Assembly (NCBI RefSeq): GCF_964204865.1
Contig: NC_135254.1
Location: 23,283,313-23,347,312, forward strand
DNA: 64,000 nt
DNA from: Styela clava
Lineage: Eukaryota; Chordata; Ascidiacea; Stolidobranchia; Styelidae
Direction of reading: 5' to 3'
Shown: positions 47,807 through 61,400 of the stretch, one piece after another
Layout: the number at the start of each line of letters is the position of its first letter
Position numbering within the stretch: position 1 is the first letter of the stretch
The notes under the pieces: model-generated
What the model saw: only the letters and a program-made list of their open reading frames with translations
Database searches by the model: none
Told to the model about the DNA's origin: nothing
Program-made: the position numbers and the translations under genes

Positions 47807-48446
47807 GGGCCCTTTCACACTGACGCATAGGTTTGCGTTGCGTTGGGAACGGAATCCAACGCAATTGCGTTAAGGGTGTTCATACTTCGAATGCGTTAAC
47901 GCAGCGTGCTACGGTTCATTTGTTACGTAACAATGGCGGGGAAATTTCGTGTCATCTGCAGAATAAATTCAACTATCGAAAACCTAACCAATTAGCAAAT
48001 ACCCAAACCCGAAAAATGGAAGTTGCGAAGTTAATAGAGTTGGTTAGGGAGAAGGATTGTTTGTGGGCGGTTGGGGCGGTAGATTACCAGAACAAATTTT
48101 TTAAGGAAAATGCGTGGATAGAGGTTGGCGAGGAAATGGGAATAGGGGGTAAGTTTATCTCGCACTTCGGGGACTGGAGAGGACAGTCATTTTAAGTCAA
48201 ATGCAGCCGAAAATAACAGTACCGGTATTCTTGTTTTAACAGTGAAGTTTAAGTTTATTTCGACTCCATAATCAGCAATATACAAAAAAAAAATAGATAA
48301 AAACAAAAGTAAAAGTAACTGATTGTAGAATCGGGAAAGCGAACAAAACCCAGAGTAAGGTTTGAATTCCTCAAAAGATATCGTCAAGCTGATTGCAAAT
48401 TGCCCAAACTAACGCATACCGGGTGTGAACATATGTGAACGGGCCC
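47807..48446 (+). mobile_element. PIF/Harbinger element with TTA target duplication
   Basis: The left end is GGGCCCTTTCACACTGACGC; the right end tgtgaacgggccc is its inverse over about 13 bp. TTA flanks both ends (47804-47806 and 48447-48449), the TWA-type 3-bp duplication expected of PIF/Harbinger. CGCATA/TGCGT words lie near both ends. It carries a MADF first exon and no transposase, so it is a deletion derivative. Confidence 0.82.
48016..48148 (+). pseudogene. MADF-domain first exon of the Harbinger accessory gene
   Basis: MEVAKLIELVREKDCLWAVG is followed by DYQNKFFKENAWIEVGEEMG, ending at a GTAAGT donor at 48149. The pattern I-x-L-V-r-e-k-x-x-L-W ... Y-x-n-K-x-x-k-x-x-A-W-x-x-v is the N-terminal half of a MADF/Myb-SANT-like DNA-binding domain. 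PIF/Harbinger elements encode such a protein beside the transposase. The second exon is absent before the element ends, so it cannot make a full domain. Confidence 0.72.
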
Positions 48447-49238
48447 TTACAGCGTGCAAGTTTGGGAAGCGGATATGTCAAAGCCGTTCTCGTCTCTACC
48501 GGCAGCTGGCGGTGGAAAGGTAGGTACCGGTACTTGACATTCAGGCTTTGATGATATGCTACGGCTGCGCTACCGGTATAACACGCAGGGTTGCCATATT
48601 GGCTTTTTTAACACCAAATTTGCCATTTTTGGCTTTTTTCAAACGCGTTTGGCGTCAGAATTTCCGTTTGGCTTTTTGGCGTTTTTTGGGGCTTTTTTCA
48701 AGTCTATTCTAGTGTCTATTATTAGAATCATATGAAATACAATAGCCTATTATCTGTACTTAGCTACTTAACATAAGGATTTCCTGGAGCATCGATTTCC
48801 TTGTTTGTTACATTACCGTAACTCTTACTGCAGTACTGCTGTACTGTCTTAGCCATACCCAACGACTAACATACCGTACCGTACCGGTACCGCCATACCC
48901 AATAAGAAATAATTGCAGTTTCTGCAGCTGCTCAGACAAATGTTCAAGCAGGGTTGTAAACATTGCCTCGTTTTTATAGTTTTGCGTGTTATTTGTCAGT
49001 TTTACGTTCTGTTTCCAAAAAATAATTGTATAACTCAATTTTCATTATGCCTGATACTGTGATATGGTTTATGTAAGCTTTAGTTTATTTCTGCAAAAAT
49101 TACTGAATAAGATATCAGTGGTCCACCTGTGAGCGGCGCTGCGGCAGGGGGTTAGATAATTTTTTAATAAAATTGATGGTTTATAAATTTTAAAAGTGAA
49201 AACATTTTCAATAGTAAAGTACGATATGGGAAGAATTT

Positions 49239-49330
49239 TTCTCAAGGTATATCACAAGTTTAATTAGCGTTTCTCAAGGTATATCACAAGTTTAATTAGC
49301 GTTCTTATGTTATTAGCGTTCTTATGTTTC
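49239..49330. repeat. short tandem duplications at the retrotransposon junction
   Basis: tttctcaaggtatatcacaa plus gtttaattagcg is repeated twice in a row (about 32-bp unit, 49239-49303), followed directly by two copies of ttagcgttcttatgtt. The array ends where RT homology starts. Confidence 0.85.
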
Positions 49331-51376
49331 ATAAACGACCTTTCCAACAGCTCGAATCTTTTGAGTAAACTATTTGCAGATGATGCATGCTTGCTCACCA
49401 GCGCGAAGGATCCGACTACACTTCAGCTAAATATGAACACTGAAATAAATAAAATTTATGAATGGATGTTATGCAACAAGCTAACAGTGAATATAGATAA
49501 GTCAAAAGTCATGGTGTTCAGTTCAAAATCTCACACTAGATACCCCAACCTCGCAATTGGAATCAATGGCAGAAATTTAGAAGTAGTCCAGTCTTATAAA
49601 TATCTAGGACTCAATATCGACCACCAATTAAAGTGGAACACCCACACTGCTGATTTGCATAGAAAACTATCAAGAACGGTAGGGATCCTGGGTAAGCTTA
49701 GATATTACTTACAGGATACCACACTAAGAACCATTTACTTCGCACTTTTTCAGGCCCACATTCAGTATGCCATAGCGGCATGGGGTTCTACAGCTAAAGT
49801 AAACATGCGTAAATTGGAAGTCTTACAAAATAGGGCCATTAGAATCCTTTCTTGGGCACCTTTACGTTCCAATTTAAACAATCTATATTATAAGCATAGA
49901 GTACTAAAATTACATGACATCTACAAACTAGAAATTTCTAAGATTATGCACCAATTCCAAAACAATCAATTGCCAGCGGCTTTCGACCAGTATTTTCTCA
50001 CCCTAACTTCAGTGCATAAATATAACACCCGCTCCTCAACAAAGAGTAATTTTTTTGTGCCTCGCTTCTCACTAAGCAAATCCCAAAATTCTTTGAAATA
50101 TCAAGGTGTTTCAATTTGGAACAGTCTACCCCAAGACCTACGTGAGTCATCTTACATGACTTTCAAATTTAATTATAAAAAATTCCTGATTTCCTCTTAC
50201 CAACCCACCTGAATTTTCCAAGTCGCTGTTTCATATTTTATCCTTGCTTTGTGTCCATCAAGGTCATATTCAACTCGATCCACAGCCTGCCTGTAATGAA
50301 GAGACCTGTTTATTTGCTGTTAAATGCTTGTTGTATTTTATATATTGCAATGTTACTGTGGAATCATCATAATTCATCCCTATTCTTGTTATACTCTATA
50401 TTTATTGATGTGTGCAATCTTATAGAATTTTTGAACTGCTTTATTTATTGCCAGTTTTCTTACCTCCAATCTAACTCAGATTTCCGTGGTCATACAGTCA
50501 CACACAAGTGCCTATCTTTGAGTTAACGCCTGATAAACAACTATCTCTTAATACTACAAGCGTTAACTCGTATTATTGTTATTTATTAAGATATTATTAT
50601 CAATTATTGGTATTTATTAAGTGCAGCTTTATTTAACTAATATAGCATGATACCTTACCGGTACTATAGTGGTTCTCATCATCCTATTTGTATATTTCTA
50701 GTGCATTTTGTTGCCTCATGCGCTTTTGTACTGGATCTATCCTATGATTAATAGCTTAGCATTTACCAGAAAAATGCTTACCTTTTACTGCTTTTTTGCC
50801 CATTTTTGTCACATTTTCATGTTTACATCTGCCTCCACCTTCGGTAGAGACCTACGATTTTATATTTAAAAATCACTCAAATTCTGAGTGTTACTGAATT
50901 CACTTATACTTTCCGGCGGTCTCTACCCTCCTATGCCGTACTTCGGTACGGCGTCAAAATATAACACTATTTCCGCATCGATTGGAATAATTAACTCGAC
51001 TTTATCTTTCTGTTTGTTATTCAATAACCAACTGCTGTTACCATGGCTACCTCGACCAGTGGTGTCGGGAGTCACATTCTCATATTAAATAGAGTGACAC
51101 CGTGATATCGGTCACTAAAATGTGTAAAAAGGCCGTCTTCGACTTTATTATTTTATTTATTATTCACGACTTTTGCTAGTATCCTGTTTGACTTTTTTCT
51201 CACTATGATTTAATTTTTAGACTCACTCCCCCAGGGTGACGCTGCTCGATAACCTCTTCTGGTTTATCGCGCCTCCCTTCACACTGAAAGTATTGTTTTA
51301 TATGTGATTCGTAGTTATTTTTGTCTATTGTGTACTTTTGGTATGTGATAAAATAAACTACTGACTGACTGACTGA
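49309..51376 (+). mobile_element. 3' half of a non-LTR retrotransposon (RT core to tail)
   Basis: An open frame to 50212 begins inside RT at FLCFINDLSN. It contains the catalytic FADDACLL box, then KCxVMVF-like strand KSKVMVFSSKSH, YKYLGLNIDHQLKWNTH, AHIQYAIAAWGS, LQNRAIRILSWA and a terminal VSIWNSLPQDLR. A 1.1-kb 3' UTR and a short tandem tail, aataaactactgactgactgactga at 51350-51374, follow. Such non-poly(A) microsatellite tails fit CR1/L2-type elements. The 5' part of RT is missing here; the complementary 5' half is inverted at 44102-46193, with some tens of codons missing between. Confidence 0.85.
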
Positions 51377-51680
51377 AGTTTAAGTAGAAACATGTAGGTA
51401 TATTACATACTGACAGACTGAAGCGGCACCCTGTATTGTATATATGGAATGGTAAAATAATGCTGTCCGCTTGATATTTATTTTACTTTCTACAATTCTA
51501 TAGAAACTTTACTTTCTATTCGTGTGCCTCACTGAATGAACTAATGGCTCTATATCATCATCAGTACGTTGCCAAGGGCTTAAATTCTGACAAATCATGG
51601 GGCTTTTGTAATTAGTAAAATTGTTGGCTTTTTTATGTCTTGATTTGGCTTTTTTTGATCGCTGGGGTCTGGCAACCCTG

Positions 51681-52417
51681 AATTAACACGTAGACAGATG
51701 TAGAGTATGGAGATGTGTCTGGCACTGGCAGCAGCTTCACAGTTTTGCTAGTTTGGAAGTCTGATTCTGAAGATTGCCTTTTGGGTTGTGCCCCATTTCG
51801 AAGCCATAGTAATTTCATATAAATAATATAATATATTCAGGTATAAACTTATAATCTGTGCCGTACAGTATTATGATGGCTTTTCATCGCACTGTTTTAT
51901 GACTGACCTATTAAAGAATTAGCTGCACTGTATTTCACATAAACTAATAAACCTTGATTGAAAAAATACCCAATAAACTTTCTCTCTCTCCTGCAGTCCT
52001 GCTCTCCCTGCTGCAGACACAGTTTGGCAGTGCTACCAGGCTACACTTGGTCTTAAATATACATAACATACATTAATTGATTTTACTTTTATATTTGAAT
52101 ATAGAAGTAGGCATATAACTTGAGGGGTATTGAAATGAAACCTTCAGGCATATTGAACATAATACTGTAATAATGTAATATACTGATATAGGTTATACTG
52201 TAAGTTGATAGGTCAGTACCGGTACTGCAGTAAGTGCATTGATCAGTGTATACATCGCAACTCTCGCACTTGAACTGCCAGCATTCATTGCTTCAACAAG
52301 TCTTTGTGAATTCATCGATAGTTCCAGACGCCATCATCCAAACAGTAGAACATCTCAAGTTCTCAACAATACTCACTATACAGTGATTCAGCTATACTGG
52401 CTATAGGACTGACCAAA
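51681..52417. other. upstream region of GOLGA1
   Basis: The probable promoter and 5' UTR of the golgin gene lie in the last few hundred bases. A minus-strand frame at 51690-51818 starting MKLLWLRNGAQPKRQ is open to the hAT end, but I see no further support that it is a gene. Confidence 0.35.
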
Positions 52418-55400
52418 ATGTTTAAAAAATTGAAACAGAAAGTTGAAGGGAGTGATTCCCCTGAAAAAGATAGATCCTTATCACCTGCTGGGATAAGACG
52501 ACAAAGCATGCCTGTTCGAGGTATACATATCCCTTATGCTGTTATGCCAGTATGTTGATTTGCTCTTTTCTGCTTTTGGTTCTAGCACACTATTTACATA
52601 GACGACCTGCCTTGTCTCTGACCTTACTACTGTATTAATTAAAATACTTATATTGTTATGAGTCAGTAAGTGTATGCCTATATGCAATACAATGCCTATA
52701 TTTTCCAGAATCTAATATCACACATTCCTCAATTCTGCAATTGGGATTAGAAATTTTCTGGTGACAAAACCAATATTAAATAAGAAAAACATACCATGAA
52801 AGGATAGATATATTTTAAAAATACTTTTTTCCCCGAATATGTGAGTAATGCCACCACTAGCACTAAGAATATAATTTTCATATACCATTCCAGGTCGCTC
52901 AATGTGGAAAAGTACAACAGGATTATCAAGAGCCGATAGTTCTACGTCTTTATCAGGATCAGAAGCTGACTTGGTGAGAAAACAAAATCATATAATTTTT
53001 GAACGTTAATAGTATAGAATTTGTATTTGGGAGATGAAAGTTGATAACATCAAATATTATATTTTGGCTCTGGTCTAAAAATGGGTCGCGCCAAGGTCGT
53101 CAATGCAAAGGCAATCTAAGAGGAGGCGGCTTCTCAATTTAGCTACTTGCCTTTGTGATATTCAAAACAATATAAAATTCCATTCACAGTAAGAACTGTC
53201 TTGATCGCATTGTTGCATCACAATTTATATATGCCAGTCACGTGTCTTGTTTTATGGTGTCTGTTCTGTAACCATACATATCGCTTGTCGTTGTGTTGAT
53301 TATAGATCTAGAGAGAAAGCGGCTTCAGATCGAGGTACCATTTACTGCAAAAGAAGCACTGTCTGCATATTTGATGAGTGAAAAGTTGTATATTGCGAGA
53401 GAGCCCAAGGCCTAGGTAGAATGTCATGTTTGCGACGGACAGCGGTATAGGTTATTGGAAACGGAGCAACGGCTTTTCTGCTACCATGTATCTGTGCGAG
53501 CTTGGATTTTCGACAATTACCACGATTCTAGTGACGACTTGCGCATTGCCCTCATTAATATAGAGTTTCGTAGGTGTATTGAAGATATAATCAAAAAGGG
53601 ATTTCAGTTTCACCAATCACACTCAATGGGCTGTTTCTAATAAATCGTTGTCTGCATGCGAGTCGAACAGTTCTAACAAAAAAAATGCATTTTTGCGATG
53701 TTTAGGATTGGGTCGCGAGTATTCATAAAACTCAAATTTGGGTTGCGCTCAAAAAAGAACCACTGCCATATACAGATATATTTAGTTCAATGTGTTTGAT
53801 GCTGCTTATGTCAAAGGCTATGTTCGGCTTGTTCGATTCAGTCAATACTTTGTTTTTTTATACATTCGTAGGGATTATTAATGGACAGAAATTAGGAATG
53901 AAATTTTTTGTTGAAAGTAGATTAGAATAACCTTGTAGTTGTATATCAATGTTGTGAACCATTGATCAAAAAAGCTATACTTGTGATTGTGATTAAAAAC
54001 AAGAAAATTGTTTTTCTTAAATAGAACAAAATATTTGCATTATAAACCAGCAATTTTTTTTATGTTTACTCACTTTAATTTGCTCCATAGTATTTTTGTA
54101 TTGACTATTTGAAATGACAATGTAGACCTTACGAAGTGAGCAGTGTATATTAGATTTACTTGATCCCCAACTTATTTGGGGGTGTAACCAATATATATTG
54201 GAAAACATTGGTATAAAATATTTTTCCATGTTTACAGCCGGCTGAATCTTCATCAAAAGAAGATTTATTTGCAGCACTTTTGCAAAGAACGACACAAGTG
54301 AAACGATTAGAAATCAAGTTAGCAGGTTAGAAAATTAAAGCTGACATACTCTGGTAGTTGATATGCTATTGCTCATCACAGAACCCTATTGGCATTTATT
54401 CAAAAAACACCCATGAATGTATGAAAGTTAAATATTTCGGAGTTGGACACTCCAACAATATAAATGAAAAGGTATTGCAGAAGTTAATTGTGTCTATATG
54501 TTGCTCGGTGGAATATGCACATATCCACACTACTCAAGAGACTTCTGTTTTTATTCTTGATAGTTGTTAAAGCAGAAAATGCTGTTTCACACTAATAAGT
54601 ATTGGGAAAATGACACACTTTTGGCGTCAACTTAAAGAGGAACTTGCTTACCCTACAAAATTCCCAAAACTTATGCCATCACGACAAGTGTTTATGGGCT
54701 CTGTGGAAACTCAGTTGAAAGGCACTGCTCTAGACAAATGGTCATTGTTGTGTATCCCATTTAGTCACATATTGTATTTGTACATATGCATTGCATTTAT
54801 GTAACATTTCATGATGCCTGCCATTAGGCTAATAATTCATTTGGAGAAGTTCTTGAGAGAAGAGATTGAAATGCTTTATTTGTAGCGATTTTCTCTATTT
54901 GATTATGTTTAATGTTTCACAATTCGGTTTACTGAAAGTTTGGTGCTGGCAATTTTTTTTCTATTTCTATTTTTCTGATATTGATGAAAAAATGTATCTC
55001 TTGCACAGATCAGAAATTTGGACCCACTATTATCATTTTTAAAGAGTTGAATGTTCTAATTCACTTATTATTTTTGTGTTTAAAAAAAAGTTATTTTGGT
55101 TGATCTGTTATAGTCAGGGCTGCAACTGTGATCAATATTAACTCAAAAATAAGGACATCAGGGAAACATAATAATAGGATAACAAAGAACGAAATGTAAT
55201 AAACAAAATTATTCATGCCAGTTCGACACATGTCTAATTATACTTTGCACTAAGAAGGATTTGCTTCAGCAATTCTTTATTCTTAGAAACAACCTGTTCC
55301 ATATCACATCCATGTTGTATTTTGATTTAAGTTACACACACTGATTATGACCGATAGGCTATTGTTTTGTCATGGTGTCAATTAATTTGCTGTTATTACG

Positions 55401-58400
55401 TAATGAATGCGTGTAGCAATCAATGAGGTTGTAAAATTTCATTCGAATTGACCAATCCAAGTGCCTGGTATTAGAACCTCTACCCATAAAATATACACAC
55501 ATGTCAAAATAAGGACGTTTCTTAGAAATAAGGACAAAAATATTTTCTAAGACAAAAACCTTCAAAATAAGGATAAATCCTAAAAACAAAACAAGGACGT
55601 TATGGCAGCCCTGGTTATAGTACTGAACTATAGTACCGGTAATATATTTTTTGGGATAATTTATTGGATGATAGTTCCTTACATTCTTTACTGATCAACT
55701 CTTCTCTCATTGCATCTAGATTATGGACAATCTTTAAAAGAATGCACAAAAGAGAGAGATAAATTGATAACAACACTTGAAAAGCAGCAAGATACAGCGA
55801 TGCGTAGAATGACAGAATTGGAAGAAACGTATTCAGATGGGAAAAAGAAAATGGAGAAAAATATTTCTCATCTTGAAAAAAGGGAAAGTGATTTAACAGA
55901 AACAGTTGAAACTTTAAGAAGGGTAGGTTTTCATTTACAAACTAATTTTATATGTAACTTACAATTCAAGCAAAATTGACTTTTTCTTAAATCTTAAAAT
56001 TTTTTTTTCCATTTATATATGTGTATTTGTATTAAATTATCTATATGAACTAATTTCCGGTAAAGAGCATGATCGTTGTTCAATTATAAAATGTAGTAGC
56101 TTTTTCAAGAAGTATTTTCTTGATATGTAGCCTAACTATGCTCATTCTAATAATAAGTTTGATATGATGAATAGACATGATAGATTTTTCGATTTCATGC
56201 TCGAGATAGGACCTGATGGGATATCGGAATAGCTAGGAGTGGTGCTCAATAAATATAATGTATGTGGTTACAATTTGCTTTATTCCATTTAAAACAGGAA
56301 AATAAAAAACTTCAATCGTCTATTGATGAATGGAAAAGTGAAAAAGAAGAATTTGAAAAAAACAGAGATGAATTTTTCGCTAAACGAGATAACAATGAAG
56401 AATTAAATGATCTACAAATGCAAGAAATGGCTAAAGTCAAGCATATGGTCAGTGTGATAGCCCAATTTCTTGTAAATGTAAACCAACACTCATGATCTCT
56501 CCAGTAACAAGCTATACCGCTTTTTTTAATTCAGTTGATGAACAGTGAAAAAGAATGTAAACGTCAACAGGAATCACTCGATGAAAAAATTGCTGAATTA
56601 ATGCAATGTCGGGAGAATAATGATGAATTAGAAGTTTCTTTGAGAACGACAACAGAATCTCTCAATTCTACAAGTCAAGAGTTGAAAATTCAGATTGAAA
56701 AAAGGTACAGTTCATCAAAGAAGATTGTCTAACATACATCATTATTTTGCATTATAATCAGGGCTGTGAAATCAAATTGTGGCATGCGTTCATTGAAGAT
56801 AGAGTTATATTTCCAAACTCCCCGGAGTCTGAATTTCAGGCTTTTAATAATGTTGACATTTGAAGTTTCTAAAAAAGGTTGGCTAATTGATCTTAACGGT
56901 TTCAGGAAAATCTCGAAGGAAATCTCGTCGTAGGAAACTCCACCGCATTTTGAGCATTTTGCTGTAAAACAAGTATTTGTAATAAAAACAGTTAGGTTTT
57001 TGAAGTACCTTTTTATTTAAAAGAAATTCGTTATTCAAGAGCAAACCCTAACCCTAACCTTTCAATAAACCTAACTGTTTTTATCACGAATAGGCTAGCC
57101 TACTTATTTTACAGCAAAATGTGCATGCACAAAGTGCAGTGATTTTCCATGCTATCACAGTTACTACTTGTTTTACAGCAAAACGCTCCTGCGGATTAGC
57201 TTTATCATATTCCTTAACATTGTTTTTTTCTAAGTAACTTTGATTACTTTGGGTATCTATGCTTGGTGAATATTCGTAACATTCTGAGGGGTTATGGTTT
57301 ATTAGAAAATGATGCTACTTGTAAATTATAAGTGTAGTCAATATATTACCGTTTAGTTTGGTGTCGAATTACTTGGGTCGATAAGATTGAGAATCTCTGT
57401 CAACTTTAGCTTCATGATTTGTTCATAATTTCAGTAAAAAATTTGCCTCAAAAGCAGCATCGCAAGAAGAAATTATTTCAAAATTGAAGATTGAATATTC
57501 GGAATGTAAAGACAAAATTTCAAACTTGACAACCGATTTAAAGAAGGTAAATCTAAATTACTTGATAAGCACTCAAAAAAGTTAGTTTTAGTTCTAAATG
57601 TGTCATACTCAATCATTTGTATATTTTCCACTAGGAATAGGTAAAAGTTCATCAGCTAATATTTTGATGTTTGAAAGAATATTTTTTTATAATTCAGACA
57701 TTTAATGTTCTTTAACGTTTTTTTCCGCATAATTTTCATATAATAATCATAACAAATCTAAAATTTAAAACATCTGGCTTTTTAAAATAAAATTCGTTTT
57801 CTCGAATGCTGAACTGTTTTCCGAACTACCTGTTATATATTTGACATATTGAACTTACCTACTGATATTTGGTTTGTTACTTACAAGCATAGTAGACCCT
57901 CATCCTATTTCTTTGTCTAGTCTCAGACTACCTCACCTCAAGTTCTTTATGATATTCTAAAGAACTTTTCTTATTCTGTAGTCAGTTTTTCAAATATATA
58001 AAACTTATATATATTTTATATATTTATATTATATCTATATATAGTTGAGGTGTGTTTCAATTCTTACATCATATTGTATCAATCTTTCTTAATTAAAATA
58101 GGATAGGATTTTTATATTCATCCTCGGGTACAGGAAAGATGATAAAATCCTCTGGTTCTGTTACCATTTCATGCTGAGTATGGGAATAGTTGAACCGTTA
58201 TTTGGTGAATATCTGGAATTGAAAATCCTATTCTTCTCTTCAAAGCTCTAATTTAGTCATTTTCTCTGTATATAGACTCGTAGCAGCCTTTCTGCCTTGG
58301 AAAGTACGCACTCCAGTGTTTGCGAAAAATACCAAGGTCTAAGGCACAGTAGCGAAGCTATTATGAATAAGGTTTGTTTTATTTTAGATGTTCTATTTCT

Positions 58401-61400
58401 ATATTCTATTTTGCGATCATTCTCTGTTGACATTAGTTATAGCATACTGAATGACTAATAGGTGTTATTATGTAAATAGCGTTACTTCATAGTTTGTGTA
58501 AACTGTAAATCACCATTAGTGATGCTGAACTTGAGTAATTAATACCTAGGCAACATCTTTTTCCTTTCTTCAAAAAACTTAAATTCAGTTCCACCTCATT
58601 TATTTATTTAACAAATGCATGATCTTTATTTTAGTTGTTTAGTTAAGTTATAAAAATTGTAGTTCGTTTTATGATGTCTCTTGCTATAGAAAACTGTATT
58701 GCTCGTTTTGGCACGGCCAATTCTTATTCTATTTTCATGCACAATAATCAGTAATGGGCTATTTTGTTGATGTGAATTCAAGATGCGAAATGCTTCCTTG
58801 ACACAATCGGGAATCAGAATATTTAATTGAAACATGTATCTTCTAAATTAACTTGTCTCTAAAACTTGAAAATTTTTAGACATAGTCACATAGCCACCCA
58901 AAATACATTACTTAATTGAAAGAAAAAACAATATTATTGTGCATAAATGCAATCGGGCTACATAATCTAATACCGGTATTCGGAATCATAATATATGTCA
59001 CCGCAAACGAGGACATGTCAAACAGTGGTTATATATATGTTGAGGACATTTCTATATTTGATTCTTTGAAAATCTCGCTGATAAATATCCTAAAATAACA
59101 GATGTCGTATAAGATCGATTTCACTACAGCAGTGGCTGGCAAACTTTTGGCCGCGGCGCAATCGTGAGCTTCCAATAAATTTCAATTATGGGCAGAGATA
59201 CGCAAAAAAGTTCTATAAATCCAACATTACATATAAATTTCTTGCTTAATGGTTTTTGTTCATATATCAAACGATCATACATATTCCAAGTCATGTTCAT
59301 TCTTGCATATCCGGTTATTTTATTGCGTCATTAAAATTGCTCAAGCTAACGATGGATGTGATTCGCTAAGTTTGGTTTTTTCACTCTTTGTACCGCCACA
59401 TGTACCAAGTACGTTCGCATTAGTTTTAATTACAAATTAAAGGCTCCTTAAAAAGTTTATTACGTGGTTAATAAGTGCAAAATTTTCAACAAAATCTTGG
59501 CCACGCTAACTAGGCTGTGATGGTTGTTTGGCTTTGAAACCTTTCCCATTTTACTTTTTTACTAGTGCGACCACTGCACTACTGTCCGGCCCAAAGATTC
59601 CAAAATGCTTTAGTACCCTTTTTGGTTAGTGCACTGGTCCTAGCTATGTTAGCAATTAGCATTGCAGGTCAGGTTTCGATTTCCTGCCCACCAATTGTTA
59701 CCTAATGTAATAAACATATTAGGACTATGAGTACCTTGAATGTGGAAGCTATAGCGGAATTAAATCATAGTAATCTACAGTCGTGGGTAGGGGGAAAGGT
59801 GCTAGTGAATTGCTTGACTAAGAACAATTGAAACCATGATCGGCAGGAATCATATTTATCCAAATATGGAGGAAAATTTTCAATTTTTTCATACAATTCA
59901 TATATAAATATAAATATTTTCATACAAGTTATTCTGAGATCTATGTTGTTTTTGTGAATCACATGGTATACACTTGCACAAATCATATTTTCTCATTCAC
60001 ACACAGAGAAGAGGAGTTTGGTGATAAATGATTAATGAAACCTTTCACTTGTAATCAGGCAACAACTGAATTAGATGAAAAGGAGTCTGTCATCAATCAT
60101 TTGAAGAAAAAAATTTCATCTCTAGAACAGAGGATAACAACAGATAATTTGCCTGAAAATGAACAAGTTCAAGCTTTAATTTCTGAGGTAAGAAGGTATT
60201 TTCATCATGAACCTATTGTTCGAGTTTCTTCTAGGTTTGCTGTATGGTCATATTAATTTGATATAGGCTTATTTGCGCAATAATTTTCCATCATATTCCT
60301 ATTGATTCCATTTACTAGCCATTCTACCTACATACTTGAGAATGAGCTATATTTTATGTTTCATTGACTTTCAAAGGTTGTTGTATATCTAATGGTCCGT
60401 GATCCTATTATTCGAATGGTATCATTGAATTTGAATCCATTTTGAATTTCACAGCAAGCAAGGTTATTATTAATAATACCAACAGACCGAAATCAATTAG
60501 AAAAGATCTATTTTGTTTTATTAATGTCAAAATTAATCCTCTTGGTAACTGCTTTTCGATTTTACTAGTGCAGATACTGAGGAATGTTCTTAATAATACC
60601 TATGTTTGTTATCACGCTTGCCCTGAGTTTACGTCGCTTGTTCTTTATGCTCAAATTTACCAACTCTTTTCATTTATTTAATAGGGATGCGACGAATCCA
60701 AAAAGGTTCGGCTCGGCCGAATCCCGAGTATTTGTGCTGGACTCGTGTCCGAGTCCCTAGTCCAATACTCTCACATATAGCTCTGAAATAAATACCTAAA
60801 GTGATGCTGTTGTTCGTGTATATTGGCCATAAATTAAACATTCTGTGTAAGATAAGATAAGACTATGTAATTCAAAACGTTGCACATAAACACTATTGCT
60901 TTCGAGACGATCATTCGCTGAGCGGCTGGTTTAAATTAGTATAAATAGGTCCTATTCCCCGTCAAAGGAATACTTTGTTGCGTTGACTGCTGAAGACGCC
61001 GCGCTCGTGTCCTGTCACGATAAATATGGGCCATAACCCACACGTTTGGAACAAATTTTTTATGGGAAATTTTTACTTATATGTTATCTTTTTTAGTCGG
61101 CGCTAATACAGACCCTCATCTCCGTGATAATTGAGATATTAATAAAGAATTACCAACTGTGGAAGCATCGAATAAATGTATCTTATAAATATATCGCAAC
61201 AAAATAGCTAGCTATTCTTCGTTTGAAAACCATCAATAGCGATTGTCGAATCCGCGGAAAATAAGAATGTGTAATTGTTGATTATAATTCAATAAGAGAG
61301 GCGTGAAAGGCGAAATGTGTTATATGCTAAGTTAGAGCTGCCTGTTCAAACTTCTGACACAATCATTTTCATTAATACAAATAACGGCGCTTTGAAAGGC

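Larger units (their letters stand above)
48586..51680. mobile_element. hAT-like element split by the retrotransposon 3' half
   Basis: cagggttgcca at 48586 and its inverse tggcaaccctg ending at 51680 bracket the region. Pieces rich in ggctttttt adjoin both ends (48600-48710 and 51600-51655). Both flanks contain taacacg: directly before the left end, and three bases after the right end, consistent with a decayed 8-bp duplication. The retrotransposon piece 49309-51376 lies between. The pairing is my inference from ends and flanks. Confidence 0.5.

Noticed and set aside
51633..51818. Divergent gene sharing a promoter with GOLGA1
   Set aside because: The minus frame is open for only about 43 codons before the hAT end, with no donor or conserved motif.
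56758..56775. hAT left end (cagggctgtgaaat) in GOLGA1 intron 6
   Set aside because: No matching right end or target duplication was found in the intron.
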